Part shown: positions 1 through 13,129 of the stretch, one piece after another
Position numbering within the stretch: position 1 is the first letter of the stretch
Layout: every line of letters begins with the position of its first letter
From: Aquisalimonas sp. 2447
GTDB taxonomy: Bacteria; Pseudomonadota; Gammaproteobacteria; Nitrococcales; Aquisalimonadaceae
Assembly: GCF_012044895.1 (NCBI RefSeq)
Contig: NZ_CP050695.1
Span: forward strand, 3,316,501 to 3,380,500
Direction of reading: 5' to 3'
DNA length: 64,000 nt
Translations under genes and position numbers: made by a program
Notes under the pieces: generated by a model
The model's input: only the letters and a program-made list of their open reading frames with translations
What the model was told of the DNA's origin: nothing
Databases searched by the model: none

Positions 1-448
1 GCGCCACTACCATGAGCCCGGTGGTGCCCTTGTCGATGCGGTGCACGATCCCGCAGCGCGGGATGCGCTCCAGGTGCGGATGCCGGTGCAGCAGTGCATT
101 CTGCATGGTGCCGTCAGCGTTCCCCGCGCCCGGGTGCACCACCAGGCCGGCGGGCTTGTTCACCACCAGCAGGTCCTCGTCCTCGTACACCACATCCAGG
201 CTGATGGGCTCGGGGGCCAGGTCCTGGAACTCCGGTGCCGGCGTTGCCGATACGCGCACCTGCTCACCACCACTGATGCGATCGCGTCCGCGCCGGGCCT
301 GCCCGTCCACGGTCACCGCGCCCTCCTTCAGCCACTGCTGCAGGCGGCTGCGGGAGTAATCCGGAAACAGATCCGCCAGGGCGCGGTCCAGGCGTGTGCC
401 GGCGGCGGTTTCCGGAATGGTGCCTTGCAGTTCCAGGGATTCGGTCAT
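1..448 (-). CDS. rluD: 23S rRNA pseudouridine synthase RluD (N-terminal part, cut by window edge)
   Basis: Minus-strand frame starting at ATG 446-448 and running off the window start, giving 149 residues. Residues about 15-75 are an S4 RNA-binding domain (TRLDRALADLFPDYSRSRLQ...GAVTVDG). This is followed by the catalytic-domain opening DEDLLVVNKPAGLVVHPG and the active-site motif HRIDKGTTGLMVVA, whose Asp is the catalytic residue of the RluA/RluD family. RluD makes the pseudouridines of 23S rRNA helix 69 (family knowledge). It is divergent from bamD, the usual gammaproteobacterial arrangement, which strengthens the RluD assignment over RluA or RluC. Only the C-terminal part is missing, because of the window edge. 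Confidence 0.93.
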   Translation of the reverse strand, partial: MTESLELQGTIPETAAGTRLDRALADLFPDYSRSRLQQWLKEGAVTVDGQARRGRDRISGGEQVRVSATPAPEFQDLAPEPISLDVVYEDEDLLVVNKPAGLVVHPGAGNADGTMQNALLHRHPHLERIPRCGIVHRIDKGTTGLMVVA

Positions 449-632
449 GGGAACTCTGATCGGTGGTCCAACACTAAGGAAAACAGGCGAGGCAGTAATG
501 CCGCCTGCCGCGCATGCGCCAAGTTTACCAGCAAGCACGTCCGCTTGAGGCGGCTGCGTCCCGTGCTATGCGTCGCGACCATAGTCGCCTAGAATATTGC
601 GTTCGATCATTCAGCCGCTTACTGAAGGTGTC

Positions 633-1481
633 ATGGTACGTCTCTCTGCCCTGCTGCTCTCTCTGGCCTTTGCGCTGACCGCCTGCGGAGGTGGTGGCTC
701 CCCCCAGGTCACCGACCCCACATCACCCGGTTACCAGGGCGAACAGCGCCGTGGCGAGCGCACCGCCGAGGAACTCTACGAGCGCGCCCAGGAAGCCATG
801 CAGCGGGGCAACTACCGCACCGCTGCGGAACGGCTGGAGAACCTGCAGTCCCGGTATCCCTTCGGGCCGTACGCACGTCAGGCGCAGCTCGATCTCATCT
901 ACGCCTATTTCGAGGCCCGGGAAATGGGCTCGGCCATCAATGCCGCCGACCGGTTCATGCGCCTGAATCCGCAGGACGAGCATGTGGCCTACGCCAGCTA
1001 CATGCGCGGCCGGGCCAATCTGGACCGGGGTAACGATTTCCTCACCCGCACCTTCGACATCGACCGCCGGACCCGTGATCCCAACGCCATCCGGGAAGCC
1101 TACGCGGACTTCCAGGTGGTGGTGGACCGCTTCCCGGAGAGCGAGTACGCGGACGATGCCGAGGAGCGCATGGTGCTACTGCGACAGCACCTGGCCTTCT
1201 ACGAGATGTACGTCGCCGACTGGTACATGCGGCGAGGCGCGTATGTGGCCGCCGCCAACCGTGCCCAGAACGTGATCGAGAATTTTCAGGGCACGCCGTC
1301 CGTGCGCGACGCCCTGGGCGTGCTCGCCGAGGCGTACGGCCACCTGGAGCTCACGGATTTGCAGGCGGACGTGGTCCGGGTCATCGAGATGAACTACCCG
1401 GATCACCCGGCGTTGCGGGATACGCTGTTCTCGCCGGGGCTGGGTGATGCGTCATCCGTGGAGGATGATCAGGAGTCGTAG
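633..1481 (+). CDS. bamD: Outer-membrane assembly lipoprotein BamD
   Basis: BamD is the essential lipoprotein of the BAM complex that inserts beta-barrels in the outer membrane. The 282-residue frame begins MVRLSALLLSLAFALTAC, a lipoprotein signal with lipobox LTAC and lipidated Cys18. Gly follows Cys, so there is no inner-membrane retention signal. The mature part is alpha-helical TPR-like (AEELYERAQEAMQRGNYRTA; SRYPFGPYARQAQLDLIYAYF; YADFQVVVDRFPESEYADDA), the classical ComL/BamD pattern, and the length is typical of the family. A TTG at 597 would extend the frame by 12 residues, but ATG 633 places the signal peptide at the N-terminus. Divergent from rluD, with shared promoter space at 449-632. 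Confidence 0.95.
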   Translation: MVRLSALLLSLAFALTACGGGGSPQVTDPTSPGYQGEQRRGERTAEELYERAQEAMQRGNYRTAAERLENLQSRYPFGPYARQAQLDLIYAYFEAREMGSAINAADRFMRLNPQDEHVAYASYMRGRANLDRGNDFLTRTFDIDRRTRDPNAIREAYADFQVVVDRFPESEYADDAEERMVLLRQHLAFYEMYVADWYMRRGAYVAAANRAQNVIENFQGTPSVRDALGVLAEAYGHLELTDLQADVVRVIEMNYPDHPALRDTLFSPGLGDASSVEDDQES

Positions 1482-1517
1482 GACGGTTGTCGTGGCTCCT
1501 GCGGGGGCTCTGATCCC

Positions 1518-1774
1518 GTAGGGCGGACCTTCAGGTCCGCCATTCCCCGACCTGCAAGCCAAGGCACTCTATCAAAGCCCGCTTCCGCGGGTCAGGGCCT
1601 GAACTGCCGCATTTGCTAGCCCCATTGGCTGGCGTGTCTGTTGACGGCGGACCTGAAGGTCCGCCCTACGGGAGCTTGATGCATCCCGCGCCCGCCTGTG
1701 GGAGCGACGTCAGTCGCGACATTCATTCCAGAGCTCCGGAGTCTCCCGCCTTCGCGACTGACGTCGCTCCCACA
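1518..1774. repeat. REP-like palindrome cluster (two families, each as an inverted pair)
   Basis: The 300-bp space between bamD and glnB holds no gene. A GTAG-headed palindrome with arms GGCGGACCT/AGGTCCGCC lies at 1518-1541 and its inverted copy at 1646-1669. A second family, TGTGGGAGCGACGTC-AGTCGCGA, is at 1697-1719 with an inverted copy at 1752-1774. Paired, inverted, GTAG-headed palindromes are the hallmark of REP/BIME elements mobilised by TnpA-REP transposases in other gammaproteobacteria. No such transposase is in the window. Confidence 0.85.
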
Positions 1775-1784
1775 GGGGGAGTCA

Positions 1785-3778
<1,994 letters not shown>

Positions 3779-3858
3779 GCCGGGGCACTCCATGCGGATT
3801 CAGTGAAACCGCCGCCGGGACCCCGGCGGCGGCAGGCTGCGTCGGGCGGGTACCAATC

Positions 3859-4731
3859 TCAGCCCAGCAGGGCCTTCATGCGTTCGCCGATCTCCGCCGG
3901 GGAGCGCACGGTGGCCACGCCGGCCTTCTCCAGGGCGCCGAACTTGTCGTCCGCCGTGCCCTTGCCGCCGCTGATGATGGCGCCGGCATGACCCATGCGC
4001 TTGCCGGGAGGCGCCGTCACACCGGCGATGTACGCGACAACGGGCTTTTTCACGTGGGCCTGGATGTACTCCGCGGCCTCTTCCTCGGCGGTGCCGCCGA
4101 TCTCGCCCACCATGACGATGCCTTCGGTCTGCGGATCGTCCTTGAACAGCTCGATCACGTCCACGAAGGACATGCCCTGGATCGGGTCACCGCCGATGCC
4201 GACACAGGTGCTCTGGCCGAGCCCGGCGTCGGTGGTCTGCTTGACCGCCTCGTAGGTGAGCGTGCCGGAGCGGGAGACGATGCCGATGCGGCCCTTCTGG
4301 TGGATGTGCCCCGGCATGATGCCGATCTTGCACTCGTCCGGCGTGATCACGCCCGGGCAGTTGGGGCCGATCAGGCGCACGTCGTCGTAGTAGGCGAGCG
4401 CGGCCTTGACCTTGAGCATGTCCAGCACCGGAATGCCCTCGGTGATGCAGGCGATCACCTTGATGCCGGCGTCCGCCGCCTCGAGGATCGCATCCGCGGC
4501 GAAACCGCCGGGAACGTAGATCATGGACGCCTGGGCGCCGGTGTCACGCACGGCGTCCTTCACCGTGTTGAAAATCGGCAGATCCAGGTGAGTCTCACCG
4601 CCGCGGCCGGGGGTCACGCCGCCAACGATGCGGGTGCCGTATTCCAGGGCCTGGGTGGCGTGGAAGGTGCCCTGCTTCCCGGTGAAGCCCTGGACGATGA
4701 CCTTGGTGTCCTTGTCGACAAGAATACTCAT
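3859..4731 (-). CDS. sucD: Succinyl-CoA synthetase alpha subunit
   Basis: TCA-cycle enzyme that interconverts succinyl-CoA and succinate with ADP/GDP phosphorylation, as an alpha/beta complex with SucC. The 290-residue frame starts [24 protein letters not shown], the canonical CoA-binding N-terminus. It includes [35 protein letters not shown] and the phospho-histidine loop [15 protein letters not shown] longer in-frame extension upstream overlaps the sucC end and has no family similarity, so ATG at 4729-4731 was chosen. Sits 34 bp downstream of sucC. Confidence 0.97.
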   Translation of the reverse strand: MSILVDKDTKVIVQGFTGKQGTFHATQALEYGTRIVGGVTPGRGGETHLDLPIFNTVKDAVRDTGAQASMIYVPGGFAADAILEAADAGIKVIACITEGIPVLDMLKVKAALAYYDDVRLIGPNCPGVITPDECKIGIMPGHIHQKGRIGIVSRSGTLTYEAVKQTTDAGLGQSTCVGIGGDPIQGMSFVDVIELFKDDPQTEGIVMVGEIGGTAEEEAAEYIQAHVKKPVVAYIAGVTAPPGKRMGHAGAIISGGKGTADDKFGALEKAGVATVRSPAEIGERMKALLG

Positions 4732-4765
4732 TACAACAACCTCGCAGTGATTCGGTGGCGTGGAC

Positions 4766-5941
<1,176 letters not shown>

Positions 5942-6069
5942 GGTAACGCCCGACCTCCCGAGAAAATGGAACCGCAATTCTCCACCAACAGCCGGTGTAA
6001 ATCAAAGCGAAGGCAGCGCCGGCGTTACCGTTGGAAACACGTCCGCCAACGGCAGCCTGGCACCCTGGC

Positions 6070-6210
6070 GTAGGGCGGACCTTCAGGTCCGCCATCTCCA
6101 GACATGCAGGCCAGCTTCGTAGGGCGGACCTTCAGGTCCGCCGATGGCGTTTCGATGAGCCGCCCTGGTTTGCATGTCCTTATGACGGCGGACCTGAAGG
6201 TCCGCCCTAC
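6070..6210. repeat. REP-like palindromes, three copies
   Basis: The 387-bp space between the lipoprotein gene (stop at 6329) and sucC (start at 5941) has two direct GTAG-headed copies with arms GGCGGACCT/AGGTCCGCC at 6070-6093 and 6119-6142, and one inverted copy at 6187-6210. The remainder (6211-6328) shows nothing recognisable. The array could act as a transcript boundary between the Hcp module and sucCD, but that is inference. Confidence 0.85.
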
Positions 6211-6328
6211 GATTGTTACTCCAGGTCCGCCGTGTCCCCACGTACCGGTCAAACCCACCCATCCAGGCCGAACCCTCACGCCGTATCCAGCGGCTTGATC
6301 CGCGCCACCTGATACTGAACCGACCCTC

Positions 6329-6922
6329 CTACTCCCCCATCAACCACCGCTCCAGCCAGGTACAGCGCCGGCCGCAGCGGTGCAGGTCGGGGTGGCGGTC
6401 CACGCTCCAGTGCAGCGCCTCGATGGTGAACGGCTCGTTGCTGCGGATGCGGAGGGCTTCGAAGTGTTCGATATCGTCCGGTATTGCAGGAGGCCGAGAC
6501 AGGAAATCTTCGAAGTCACCGTGGTGCGTGCCGAAGGCAAGAATCAGCCGCCCGGTTCTCACACCAAGACTTCCCGTTCCATGGACCCGAACCTCGTTAC
6601 CGTTATCACCAACGAGGATGATGTCCGGTTCGATCAGAACGCCGTCAACCCGACGGGGATTGAACTGGTTGACGTAGTCCTTTGGATCGTGCAAATCGTT
6701 CGACTCGTACTGCTCTCCGTCAAGCACCAGGTGCAGACGTTGGCGGCCCTCGTCATTGATCTGCAGGGGCTGCTCAAGAGTGAATGCTTGCCAGTGCGTC
6801 CTCACTTCCAGGGGCCCATTGACAATGTCGTCCTGATCCTCGGGCCACGTATGAGGGTCGACGCACCCCGCCAGAAGGAGGCCGAGCACCGCCGTCACTG
6901 CAACGAGCCGCGCCACGATCAT
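6329..6922 (-). CDS. Small lipoprotein, candidate immunity protein of the Hcp module
   Basis: The 197-residue protein has a clear lipoprotein signal, MIVARLVAVTAVLGLLLAGC, with lipidated Cys20. The mature part (DPHTWPEDQDDIVNGPLEVRTHW...) is acidic and beta-rich, with two cysteines near the end (HRCGRRCTWLERW). I do not recognise the family. Its ATG overlaps the stop of the upstream cysteine hydrolase by 4 bp (ATGA), so the two are translationally coupled. A periplasm-facing lipoprotein coupled to a putative peptidoglycan- or lipid-attacking enzyme, itself next to Hcp, fits the effector-immunity layout known for type VI secretion. The immunity role is inference from position only. Confidence 0.6.
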   Translation of the reverse strand: MIVARLVAVTAVLGLLLAGCVDPHTWPEDQDDIVNGPLEVRTHWQAFTLEQPLQINDEGRQRLHLVLDGEQYESNDLHDPKDYVNQFNPRRVDGVLIEPDIILVGDNGNEVRVHGTGSLGVRTGRLILAFGTHHGDFEDFLSRPPAIPDDIEHFEALRIRSNEPFTIEALHWSVDRHPDLHRCGRRCTWLERWLMGE

Positions 6923-7539
6923 TCTCCCCCTCGCAGGTAGCCAAGGAGTTCAAGTGACTGTGTATGCAGTACGCCGCCCGGACCCGCGCGATGCGCCCGT
7001 CGATCCACCAGTGGTGCGCCGGCCACTTCGTAGGCACGGAACACCAGCTCGCTGCAGAAGAAGCTCGCATCGTGGCCGTCCACCGCGAGGACTGCCGGAA
7101 CCTCGTCAAATGCTGACAACGAAAGTCTCGCCAGCCCGATCCGGTAGCCGGGTGCACCCGGCGCAGCGGCAACCCGAGCGGCGCCGGTGGCGTCATAAGG
7201 AGAACCAGCCTGTTTCTCCGCCCACTTGACAGCCAACTCACGTTGCGCCCGAGTCGCATTATTGCTTCGGAATACGGCAGCCAGGTTGCTACGCCCCAGC
7301 AGTTCCCACAATGCGCCTCTCTGCACCCCTCCGGCAGGGACGGCATCAATGGCTCGTCCCGATCCCCGGTACAGAATCACGTGACTGAACGGTGCATTGG
7401 TCGCCGCCTGAATAAACCGCGAACTCTTCTGTGGATTGGCCGTGGCGATGATATCGCCCGGCTCCAGGGTGGAGGCGGAAATGCACCTCTCGGCACCGGG
7501 ATTCAGGCCGGCACGTGCAGGATCGATGGATACATCCAT
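6919..7539 (-). CDS. Permuted NlpC/P60 (YiiX/YebB-like) cysteine hydrolase, putative T6SS effector
   Basis: 206 residues. The N-terminal half has LEPGDIIATANPQKSSRFIQ followed by NAPFSHVILYRG, with candidate catalytic His53. The C-terminal half has HDASFFCSELVFRAY with candidate nucleophile Cys162. The His-before-Cys order with FFCSELV is the signature of circularly permuted NlpC/P60 (LRAT/YiiX-like) hydrolases, which cleave peptidoglycan amides or acyl groups. No signal peptide is visible, so export would need another route. ATG 7537-7539 was chosen over an ATG 18 nt upstream because a GGAGGGAG ribosome-binding site sits 6 nt before it. It follows hcp by 36 nt and overlaps the lipoprotein gene by 4 bp. 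Confidence 0.7.
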   Translation of the reverse strand: MDVSIDPARAGLNPGAERCISASTLEPGDIIATANPQKSSRFIQAATNAPFSHVILYRGSGRAIDAVPAGGVQRGALWELLGRSNLAAVFRSNNATRAQRELAVKWAEKQAGSPYDATGAARVAAAPGAPGYRIGLARLSLSAFDEVPAVLAVDGHDASFFCSELVFRAYEVAGAPLVDRRAHRAGPGGVLHTQSLELLGYLRGGE

Positions 7540-7575
7540 GTGGAACTCTCCCTCCATGTCGGTAAGCCGTTGAAG

Positions 7576-8067
7576 CTACTTCCTCTTGTTCGTGGCAGCG
7601 TCAAAACCCACAACGATCGGGCTCAGGGCGCTGCCGTCATCGTCGTAAGGGACGTAGCGTTGCTCCAGGGCGCGAAAACTCAGAGTGATGGCCTCCAGCG
7701 GCCGTGTAACGTCCTCTGCGTTGGCGTTCACCTGGTAGCCACTGACCAGCGCATGGTCGAGCGTGTACGTGTTGAAAACGTCCGCGCCGCAACCATCGCC
7801 GGTTTTCGTCAACACCAGGGTGACTGTTCTGCCCCGGCCACAGCAGGCCAGACGGAACAGCTCGGGCGAGGTGCGATCCATGAACTTGTTGAGCGTCAGC
7901 TCCAACATTTCTGCGTTGCCGCTTTCCCGGCCACAGCGGGCCCCGGAGCGGGAAGTGACCTTGCGGCTGGTTCCCCAGGTCAGGTCGACAACGTCGATCC
8001 AGCCCGGGTGATTGGCATCGGCGGCTTCGCCGTTATCGATTCCCTCGATGTGCATGAAGATGCTCAT
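7576..8067 (-). CDS. hcp: Type VI secretion tube protein Hcp
   Basis: 163 residues beginning MSIFMHIEGIDNGEAADANHPGWIDVVDLTWGTSR, the typical Hcp opening (structural strand, then GW...I.V..W). It continues with MLELTLNKFMDRTSPELFRLACCGRG and ends with YQVNANAEDVTRPLEAITLSFRALE, matching the Hcp1 fold. Hcp hexamers form the inner tube of the type VI secretion machine and act as chaperone and carrier for small effectors. No other T6SS structural gene is in the window, so this is an orphan copy. A longer frame upstream reads through REP sequence and was rejected. First gene of an hcp-hydrolase-lipoprotein unit. Confidence 0.85.
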   Translation of the reverse strand: MSIFMHIEGIDNGEAADANHPGWIDVVDLTWGTSRKVTSRSGARCGRESGNAEMLELTLNKFMDRTSPELFRLACCGRGRTVTLVLTKTGDGCGADVFNTYTLDHALVSGYQVNANAEDVTRPLEAITLSFRALEQRYVPYDDDGSALSPIVVGFDAATNKRK

Positions 8068-8211
8068 GATGTGACGTCCCTTTCCACATCCCTGTTGCCA
8101 TGGCACGTGCGGAAAATCTAGAACACCAGGATGTGTTCCACAAGCGTGCTCACGCCGCATCCGCCCCCTGGAGATCGGCACGGACTCTGGCTGGTCGCGA
8201 AGGGCAGCATC

Positions 8212-8302
8212 GTAGGGCGGACCTTCAGGTCCGCCAATCAGGCTTCGACAAGCCACGTTGGCCTGCATGTCTGGAGACGGCGGACCTGAAGGTCCGCCCT
8301 AC
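8212..8302. repeat. REP-like inverted pair
   Basis: A GTAG-headed palindrome (arms GGCGGACCT/AGGTCCGCC) at 8212-8235 with an inverted copy at 8279-8302, in the 379-bp space between the divergent hcp and pilS genes. Apart from this pair and the TATAAT hexamer downstream, nothing else is recognisable there. Confidence 0.85.
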
Positions 8303-8371
8303 GATGCTGCGATTCTCCGGTTCACGACGAGTCGTAAAGCCCCTCAACGACGTGCCTCCGGAATCACATCA

Positions 8372-8400
8372 CAGTCACGCCGCGCGCGAACCCCTATAAT
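8372..8400 (+). promoter_or_regulatory. Candidate sigma-70 promoter for pilSR
   Basis: A perfect -10 hexamer TATAAT at 8395-8400 lies 47 nt upstream of the pilS start. The -35 position 17 nt upstream (around 8372-8377, CAGTCA) is weak. This is the only TATAAT seen in the intergenic space. Confidence 0.45.
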
Positions 8401-8446
8401 CGCGCTCCGAACAGGATTACGGGCACCAGCCAGGAGGCACCTCGTC

Positions 8447-10065
8447 TTGAGCACCCTCGGCGAGCACATCGGCACAACCGCGGACAGCGGCCAGGAGCGC
8501 TATACCTGGCGGCCGCTGCGGCTGTTCGCGTACTACCGGGTGCTGGTGGCGCTGATGCTGAGCCTGGCCTTCGTCACCGGCCAGGACACCTTGTTCATCC
8601 GCTCGGAACAGCCGGTGCTGTTCCTGCAGCTCGCCATCGTCTACCTGACCGTCGCCCTGGTGGCGCTGGCGATGGCGTACCAACTCAAGCACTTCCTCAC
8701 GCTCCAGGTGTGCGCCCAGACCGTGCTCGACATCCTGCTGCTGAGCGCCCTGATCTACACCACCGGCGCCCAGGATCCGGGCCTGGCGGTGCTGATGCTG
8801 GTGGCCGTGGCCGGCGGCGGGATCCTGGTGGGCACCCGCCTTGCCGCGCTGTTCGCGGCACTGGCCTCGCTCACCCTGCTGTTCCTGGAATTCCTCACCC
8901 AGCTCGATGCCGCCGCCGACACGGCGGGCTACACCCAGGTAGGCGCCTTCGGCGTGGCCCTGTTCCTGGTCACCCTGGCCGGCAACCTGCTCGCCCGCGG
9001 CGCCCGGGAAGGCTACGCCCTGGCCGAACAGCGCGGCGAGGATCTCGCCGATCAGGAGGTGTTGAACGGCCATATCGTTCAGCGCCTGCAGGACGGCGTG
9101 CTGGTGCTGGATCGCAGCGGCCGCGTGCGGCTGATGAACGCCACCGCCTGGAAGCTGCTGGGCCAGCCGGCGCAGCTCGACGCCCCGCTGCTGGAGGAGC
9201 TCTGTCCGCCCCTCGCCGAGGCCCTGGCATCCTGGCGCGAGCAGCCCGCGCAGGAGGCGGCCCCGTTCCAGGCCACCCGCAAGAGCCCGGAACTGCAGCC
9301 GCGCTTCCGGCGGCTCTCGGATGCCCCGGGCGGCGGCATTCTCATCTTCCTGGAAGACCGGGCGGAGATGAACGCCCAGGTCCAGCAGGCCAAGCTCGCC
9401 TCCCTGGGGCGCCTCACCGCCAGCATCGCCCACGAGATCCGCAACCCCCTGTCGGCCATGACCCACGCCGGCCAGCTGCTGGGCGAGGCGGAGCTCGACA
9501 AGGGCGACCAGCGGCTGGTGGAGATCATCCAGCGCCACGGCAAGCGCCTGAACAACATCGTCGAGAACGTCCTGCGGCTTTCCCGTCGCCAGCAGCCCAA
9601 CCAGGAGCCGGTGGAGCTGGATGCCCTGCTGGACGACGTCCGCCAGGATGTGAACAACCAGCCCGAGCTGCACCCGTTGCAGCTCCGGGTCGAAGGGATC
9701 GCCGATCGCCTGATCGTCCCCTTCGACCGGGGGCATCTCCATCAAGTGCTGACGAACCTCATCACCAATGCCACGCGTCACGCCCGCCACCCCGAGCGGG
9801 AGCTGGTCATCTCCCTGGTGGCCGGCCAGGATGCCCGCGACCAACCGTACCTGGACCTGGCCGACAACGGCCCGGGCATTCCGGAGGAGCACCGCGAGCG
9901 GCTGTTCGAGCCATTTTTCACCACCGCGGGTGACGGCACCGGTCTGGGGCTCTATCTTTGCCGGGAACTGTGTGAAGCCAACCACGCCCGGCTGAGCCTG
10001 GTGCAAACCGGCGCCGCCGGCACCCGATTCCGCATCACCTTCGCAGCGACAGGATCAACAACGAC

Positions 10066-10069
<4 letters not shown>
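8447..10069 (+). CDS. pilS: Type IV pilus sensor histidine kinase PilS
   Basis: Membrane kinase that controls pilin transcription through PilR. The protein has 540 residues. About six hydrophobic segments lie between residues 25 and 180 (RVLVALMLSLAFVTG, LQLAIVYLTVALVALAMAY, DILLLSALIYTTGA, VALFLVTLAGNLLA). A PAS-like region follows (VQRLQDGVLVLDRSGRVRLMNATAWKLLG), then the HisKA H-box SIAHEIRNPLSAMTHAGQLLGE and HATPase motifs LTNLITNATRHA, DNGPGIPEEHRERLFEPFFTT and GTGLGLYLCRELCEANH. The TTG start at 8447 was chosen because AGGAGG lies at 8433-8438; the frame open upstream reads REP sequence. It overlaps pilR by ATGA at 10066-10069. Confidence 0.9.
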
Positions 10070-11424
<1,355 letters not shown>

Positions 11425-11439
11425 ACGGCCAGCCCCGAA

Positions 11440-11505
11440 TCGCGACTGACGTCGCTCCCACAGCGCGATGGGGGCAGCGCCTTGTGGGAGCGACGTCAGT
11501 CGCGA
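11440..11505. repeat. REP-like inverted pair (GGGAGCGACGTC family)
   Basis: TCGCGACTGACGTCGCTCCCACA at 11440-11462 and its inverted copy at 11483-11505, just after the pilR stop. The 20-bp gap makes one large cruciform or RNA stem possible. It may end pilR transcription before the pilin promoter region, but this is inference. Confidence 0.8.
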
Positions 11506-11530
11506 TCAAGCCGACCTCCGCCACCCCCAA

Positions 11531-11591
11531 CTGACAAAAAACGTCACCCAACAAGAACCACCCCACCCCGACCTGACAATCAACGTCACCC
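11531..11591 (+). promoter_or_regulatory. Two direct repeats upstream of pilin, candidate PilR sites
   Basis: CTGACAAAAAACGTCACCC at 11531-11549 and CTGACAATCAACGTCACCC at 11573-11591 match at 17 of 19 positions. Their starts are 42 bp apart, about four helical turns, so both lie on the same DNA face. They sit 60-120 bp upstream of the -24/-12 promoter, the usual enhancer position for an NtrC-family activator. PilR is the obvious candidate because its gene is adjacent. Confidence 0.55.
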
Positions 11592-11594
11592 CAA

Positions 11595-11610
11595 TGTGAA
11601 CCACTTCACA
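11595..11610 (+). promoter_or_regulatory. CRP-family binding palindrome upstream of pilin
   Basis: TGTGAACCACTTCACA is a perfect TGTGA-N6-TCACA palindrome, the CRP/Vfr-type consensus. It is centred about 77 bp upstream of the start predicted by the sigma-54 promoter. Three further perfect copies are in the window (34907, 44423, 45148). Confidence 0.6.
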
Positions 11611-11652
11611 CGAACACCCCCAAACCCCGCGCCACTGGATGACACCGCCCCC

Positions 11653-11668
11653 TGGCACGCGTCCTGCA
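11653..11668 (+). promoter_or_regulatory. Sigma-54 (-24/-12) promoter of the first pilin gene
   Basis: TGGCAC-GCGTC-CTGCA matches the sigma-54 consensus TGGCAC-N5-TTGCA with one mismatch and correct spacing. It is 129 bp upstream of the pilin ATG, downstream of the candidate PilR repeats and next to pilSR. Confidence 0.7.
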
Positions 11669-11796
11669 AACAGTCCCACCAGAACAAGACCAACCTCCCT
11701 CGCGGTTGAGCTGTTCTCGGCAAAACGGTAAAACGGTGCGCACTCACTCAGGACCGGGTGGGTTCCACCACAACGAAGATGGAAAGGAGCACAACC

Positions 11797-12270
11797 ATGC
11801 ACGAAATGAAGAATCAAAAGGGTTTCACGCTCATCGAGCTGATGATTGTCGTGGCCATCATCGGCATCCTGGCGGCGATTGCCATTCCGCAGTATCAGAA
11901 CTACGTTGCTCGGGCGCAGTTCTCGGAGGCGCATAACCTGCTTTCTGGTGCAAGCACGACTGTTCAGGAGCGGTGGGTGCAGGGTGGCGAAGACGCTTTT
12001 GATGAAATTAACCAAGATGAGCTTGCGAACAATCTTGGTGTGCAGATGCTTGGCCAACATGGTGTTATTGACAACTTCGAAATGGACGGAGATAACCCTC
12101 GCATCATCTACCGGTTCGGGGCTGGGTTCGATGGAGAAGGAACAGAGGCCAGCCCGCGCCTAGATGGTGATGTTGTTCGGTACACGTATGATGACGAAGC
12201 GGGAACTTGGGAGTGCACCACCGACGTCTCCAGCGAGTACGTTTCTAACTGCGAGTCGGACGGCTCTTAA
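11797..12270 (+). CDS. pilA: Type IV major pilin (first copy)
   Basis: Structural subunit of type IV pili, processed and N-methylated by PilD. The frame has 157 residues with leader MHEMKNQKG, cleavage before Phe, and the hydrophobic helix [20 protein letters not shown] with the invariant Glu5 of the mature protein. The variable globular part ends with a disulfide-loop pair ([21 protein letters not shown]). ATG 11797 is preceded by AAAGGAG at 11784-11790. The shared segment [18 protein letters not shown] shows it is a paralogue of the pilin at 13301. GC content falls in the 3' half, as is common for variable pilin sequence. Confidence 0.93.
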   Translation: MHEMKNQKGFTLIELMIVVAIIGILAAIAIPQYQNYVARAQFSEAHNLLSGASTTVQERWVQGGEDAFDEINQDELANNLGVQMLGQHGVIDNFEMDGDNPRIIYRFGAGFDGEGTEASPRLDGDVVRYTYDDEAGTWECTTDVSSEYVSNCESDGS

Positions 12271-12308
12271 GAGCTGGCAGGCGGAACTCCCTAAAGTTTG
12301 GCTAGACC

Positions 12309-12351
12309 GAAATGGAGGATGTGATGCATCCTCCATTTCATTTTCTTTCTT
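12309..12351 (+). terminator. Rho-independent terminator after first pilin
   Basis: A perfect 13-bp stem (GAAATGGAGGATG at 12309-12321 pairing with CATCCTCCATTTC at 12327-12339) with a 5-nt loop is followed by a T-rich run ATTTTCTTTCTT. It is 39 bp downstream of the pilin stop. Confidence 0.85.
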
Positions 12352-12469
12352 AAATTTCTGAAAAGCCAGAATCTCGCCCCTCCCTCGCCCAAGGAAAAAG
12401 GGAAGCCCAAACTCACGGTTAGCAGACTTTCAAGTTGTCACCTGCCTAACGGTACTACTTATTGGCTGG

Positions 12470-13129
12470 TTGGTGACCTTGGCGACGGATATTCTGGGCC
12501 TTATTCCCTTCGAAATATTTATCACAAGCAAAGTAACGAGCTCACCCTTCATCTGGTACCACATATTTAGCGAAGCCGGACCCATCGAAAAAACTCAGTG
12601 GGTGTGTCTGGGGCTTGCGACCTCTATAACGCTGTATAGATATCAATGGGCAAAGACAAGCGGCCGAAAACTAGAGGCACGAGTGTTCTTCCTGTTTGCA
12701 GCGGGCCTTTTCCTCATGCTGCTGGAGGACAGCTTGAACGTCCGGCATATATTCTCCGATCATTATGTTATCCCTCTCACTCAAGGCCAACTCGAAGAAA
12801 GCATTGCCCGGCCACTCTGGGAGCTGTCTTTCTTCGCCCTACTTGCAGCTCTAATGGCATCGCCGCTGCTAATGCTCCTGAAAGGGGATAAGCTAGGGCT
12901 AGCTTTGTGGACACCCCGAAGACTTATCGTTGCTTACGTCATTTACGGTATCGTTGCGTTCGGCTCGGCGCTACGAAGACTTAACGACTGGCAAGACCGG
13001 CTGGGCCACTGGATCATATACACGCTTAACCTTGATGAAAGAGAACCTTGGAAAAGCGAACTCGAGAGGGTCGCAGCACAACTGGAAGCTGACCCAGATT
13101 TCTATTTCACAATTGGTTACCTCCCCTAA
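12470..13129 (+). CDS. Unrecognised multi-pass membrane protein between two pilin genes
   Basis: 219 residues with about five hydrophobic segments: near 1-20 (ILGLIPFEIFI), 45-60, 70-88 (VFFLFAAGLFLMLLEDSLNV), 115-137 (LSFFALLAALMASPLLMLL) and 150-167 (LIVAYVIYGIVAFGSAL). The C-terminus is charged (LNLDEREPWKSELERVAAQLEADPDF). I do not recognise a family. The start is uncertain: TTG 12470 and GTG 12473 lack a good ribosome-binding site, and the frame is open back to 12362 with hydrophobic sequence (TCLTVLLIGWL) just upstream, so the true start may be earlier and non-standard. Base composition is more AT-rich than flanking genes. Position suggests a pilus-linked or horizontally acquired gene. 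Confidence 0.6.
   Translation: MVTLATDILGLIPFEIFITSKVTSSPFIWYHIFSEAGPIEKTQWVCLGLATSITLYRYQWAKTSGRKLEARVFFLFAAGLFLMLLEDSLNVRHIFSDHYVIPLTQGQLEESIARPLWELSFFALLAALMASPLLMLLKGDKLGLALWTPRRLIVAYVIYGIVAFGSALRRLNDWQDRLGHWIIYTLNLDEREPWKSELERVAAQLEADPDFYFTIGYLP

Noticed and set aside
8258-8446. N-terminal extension of PilS
   Set aside because: Translates a REP palindrome; AGGAGG followed by TTG 8447 gives the expected N-terminus.
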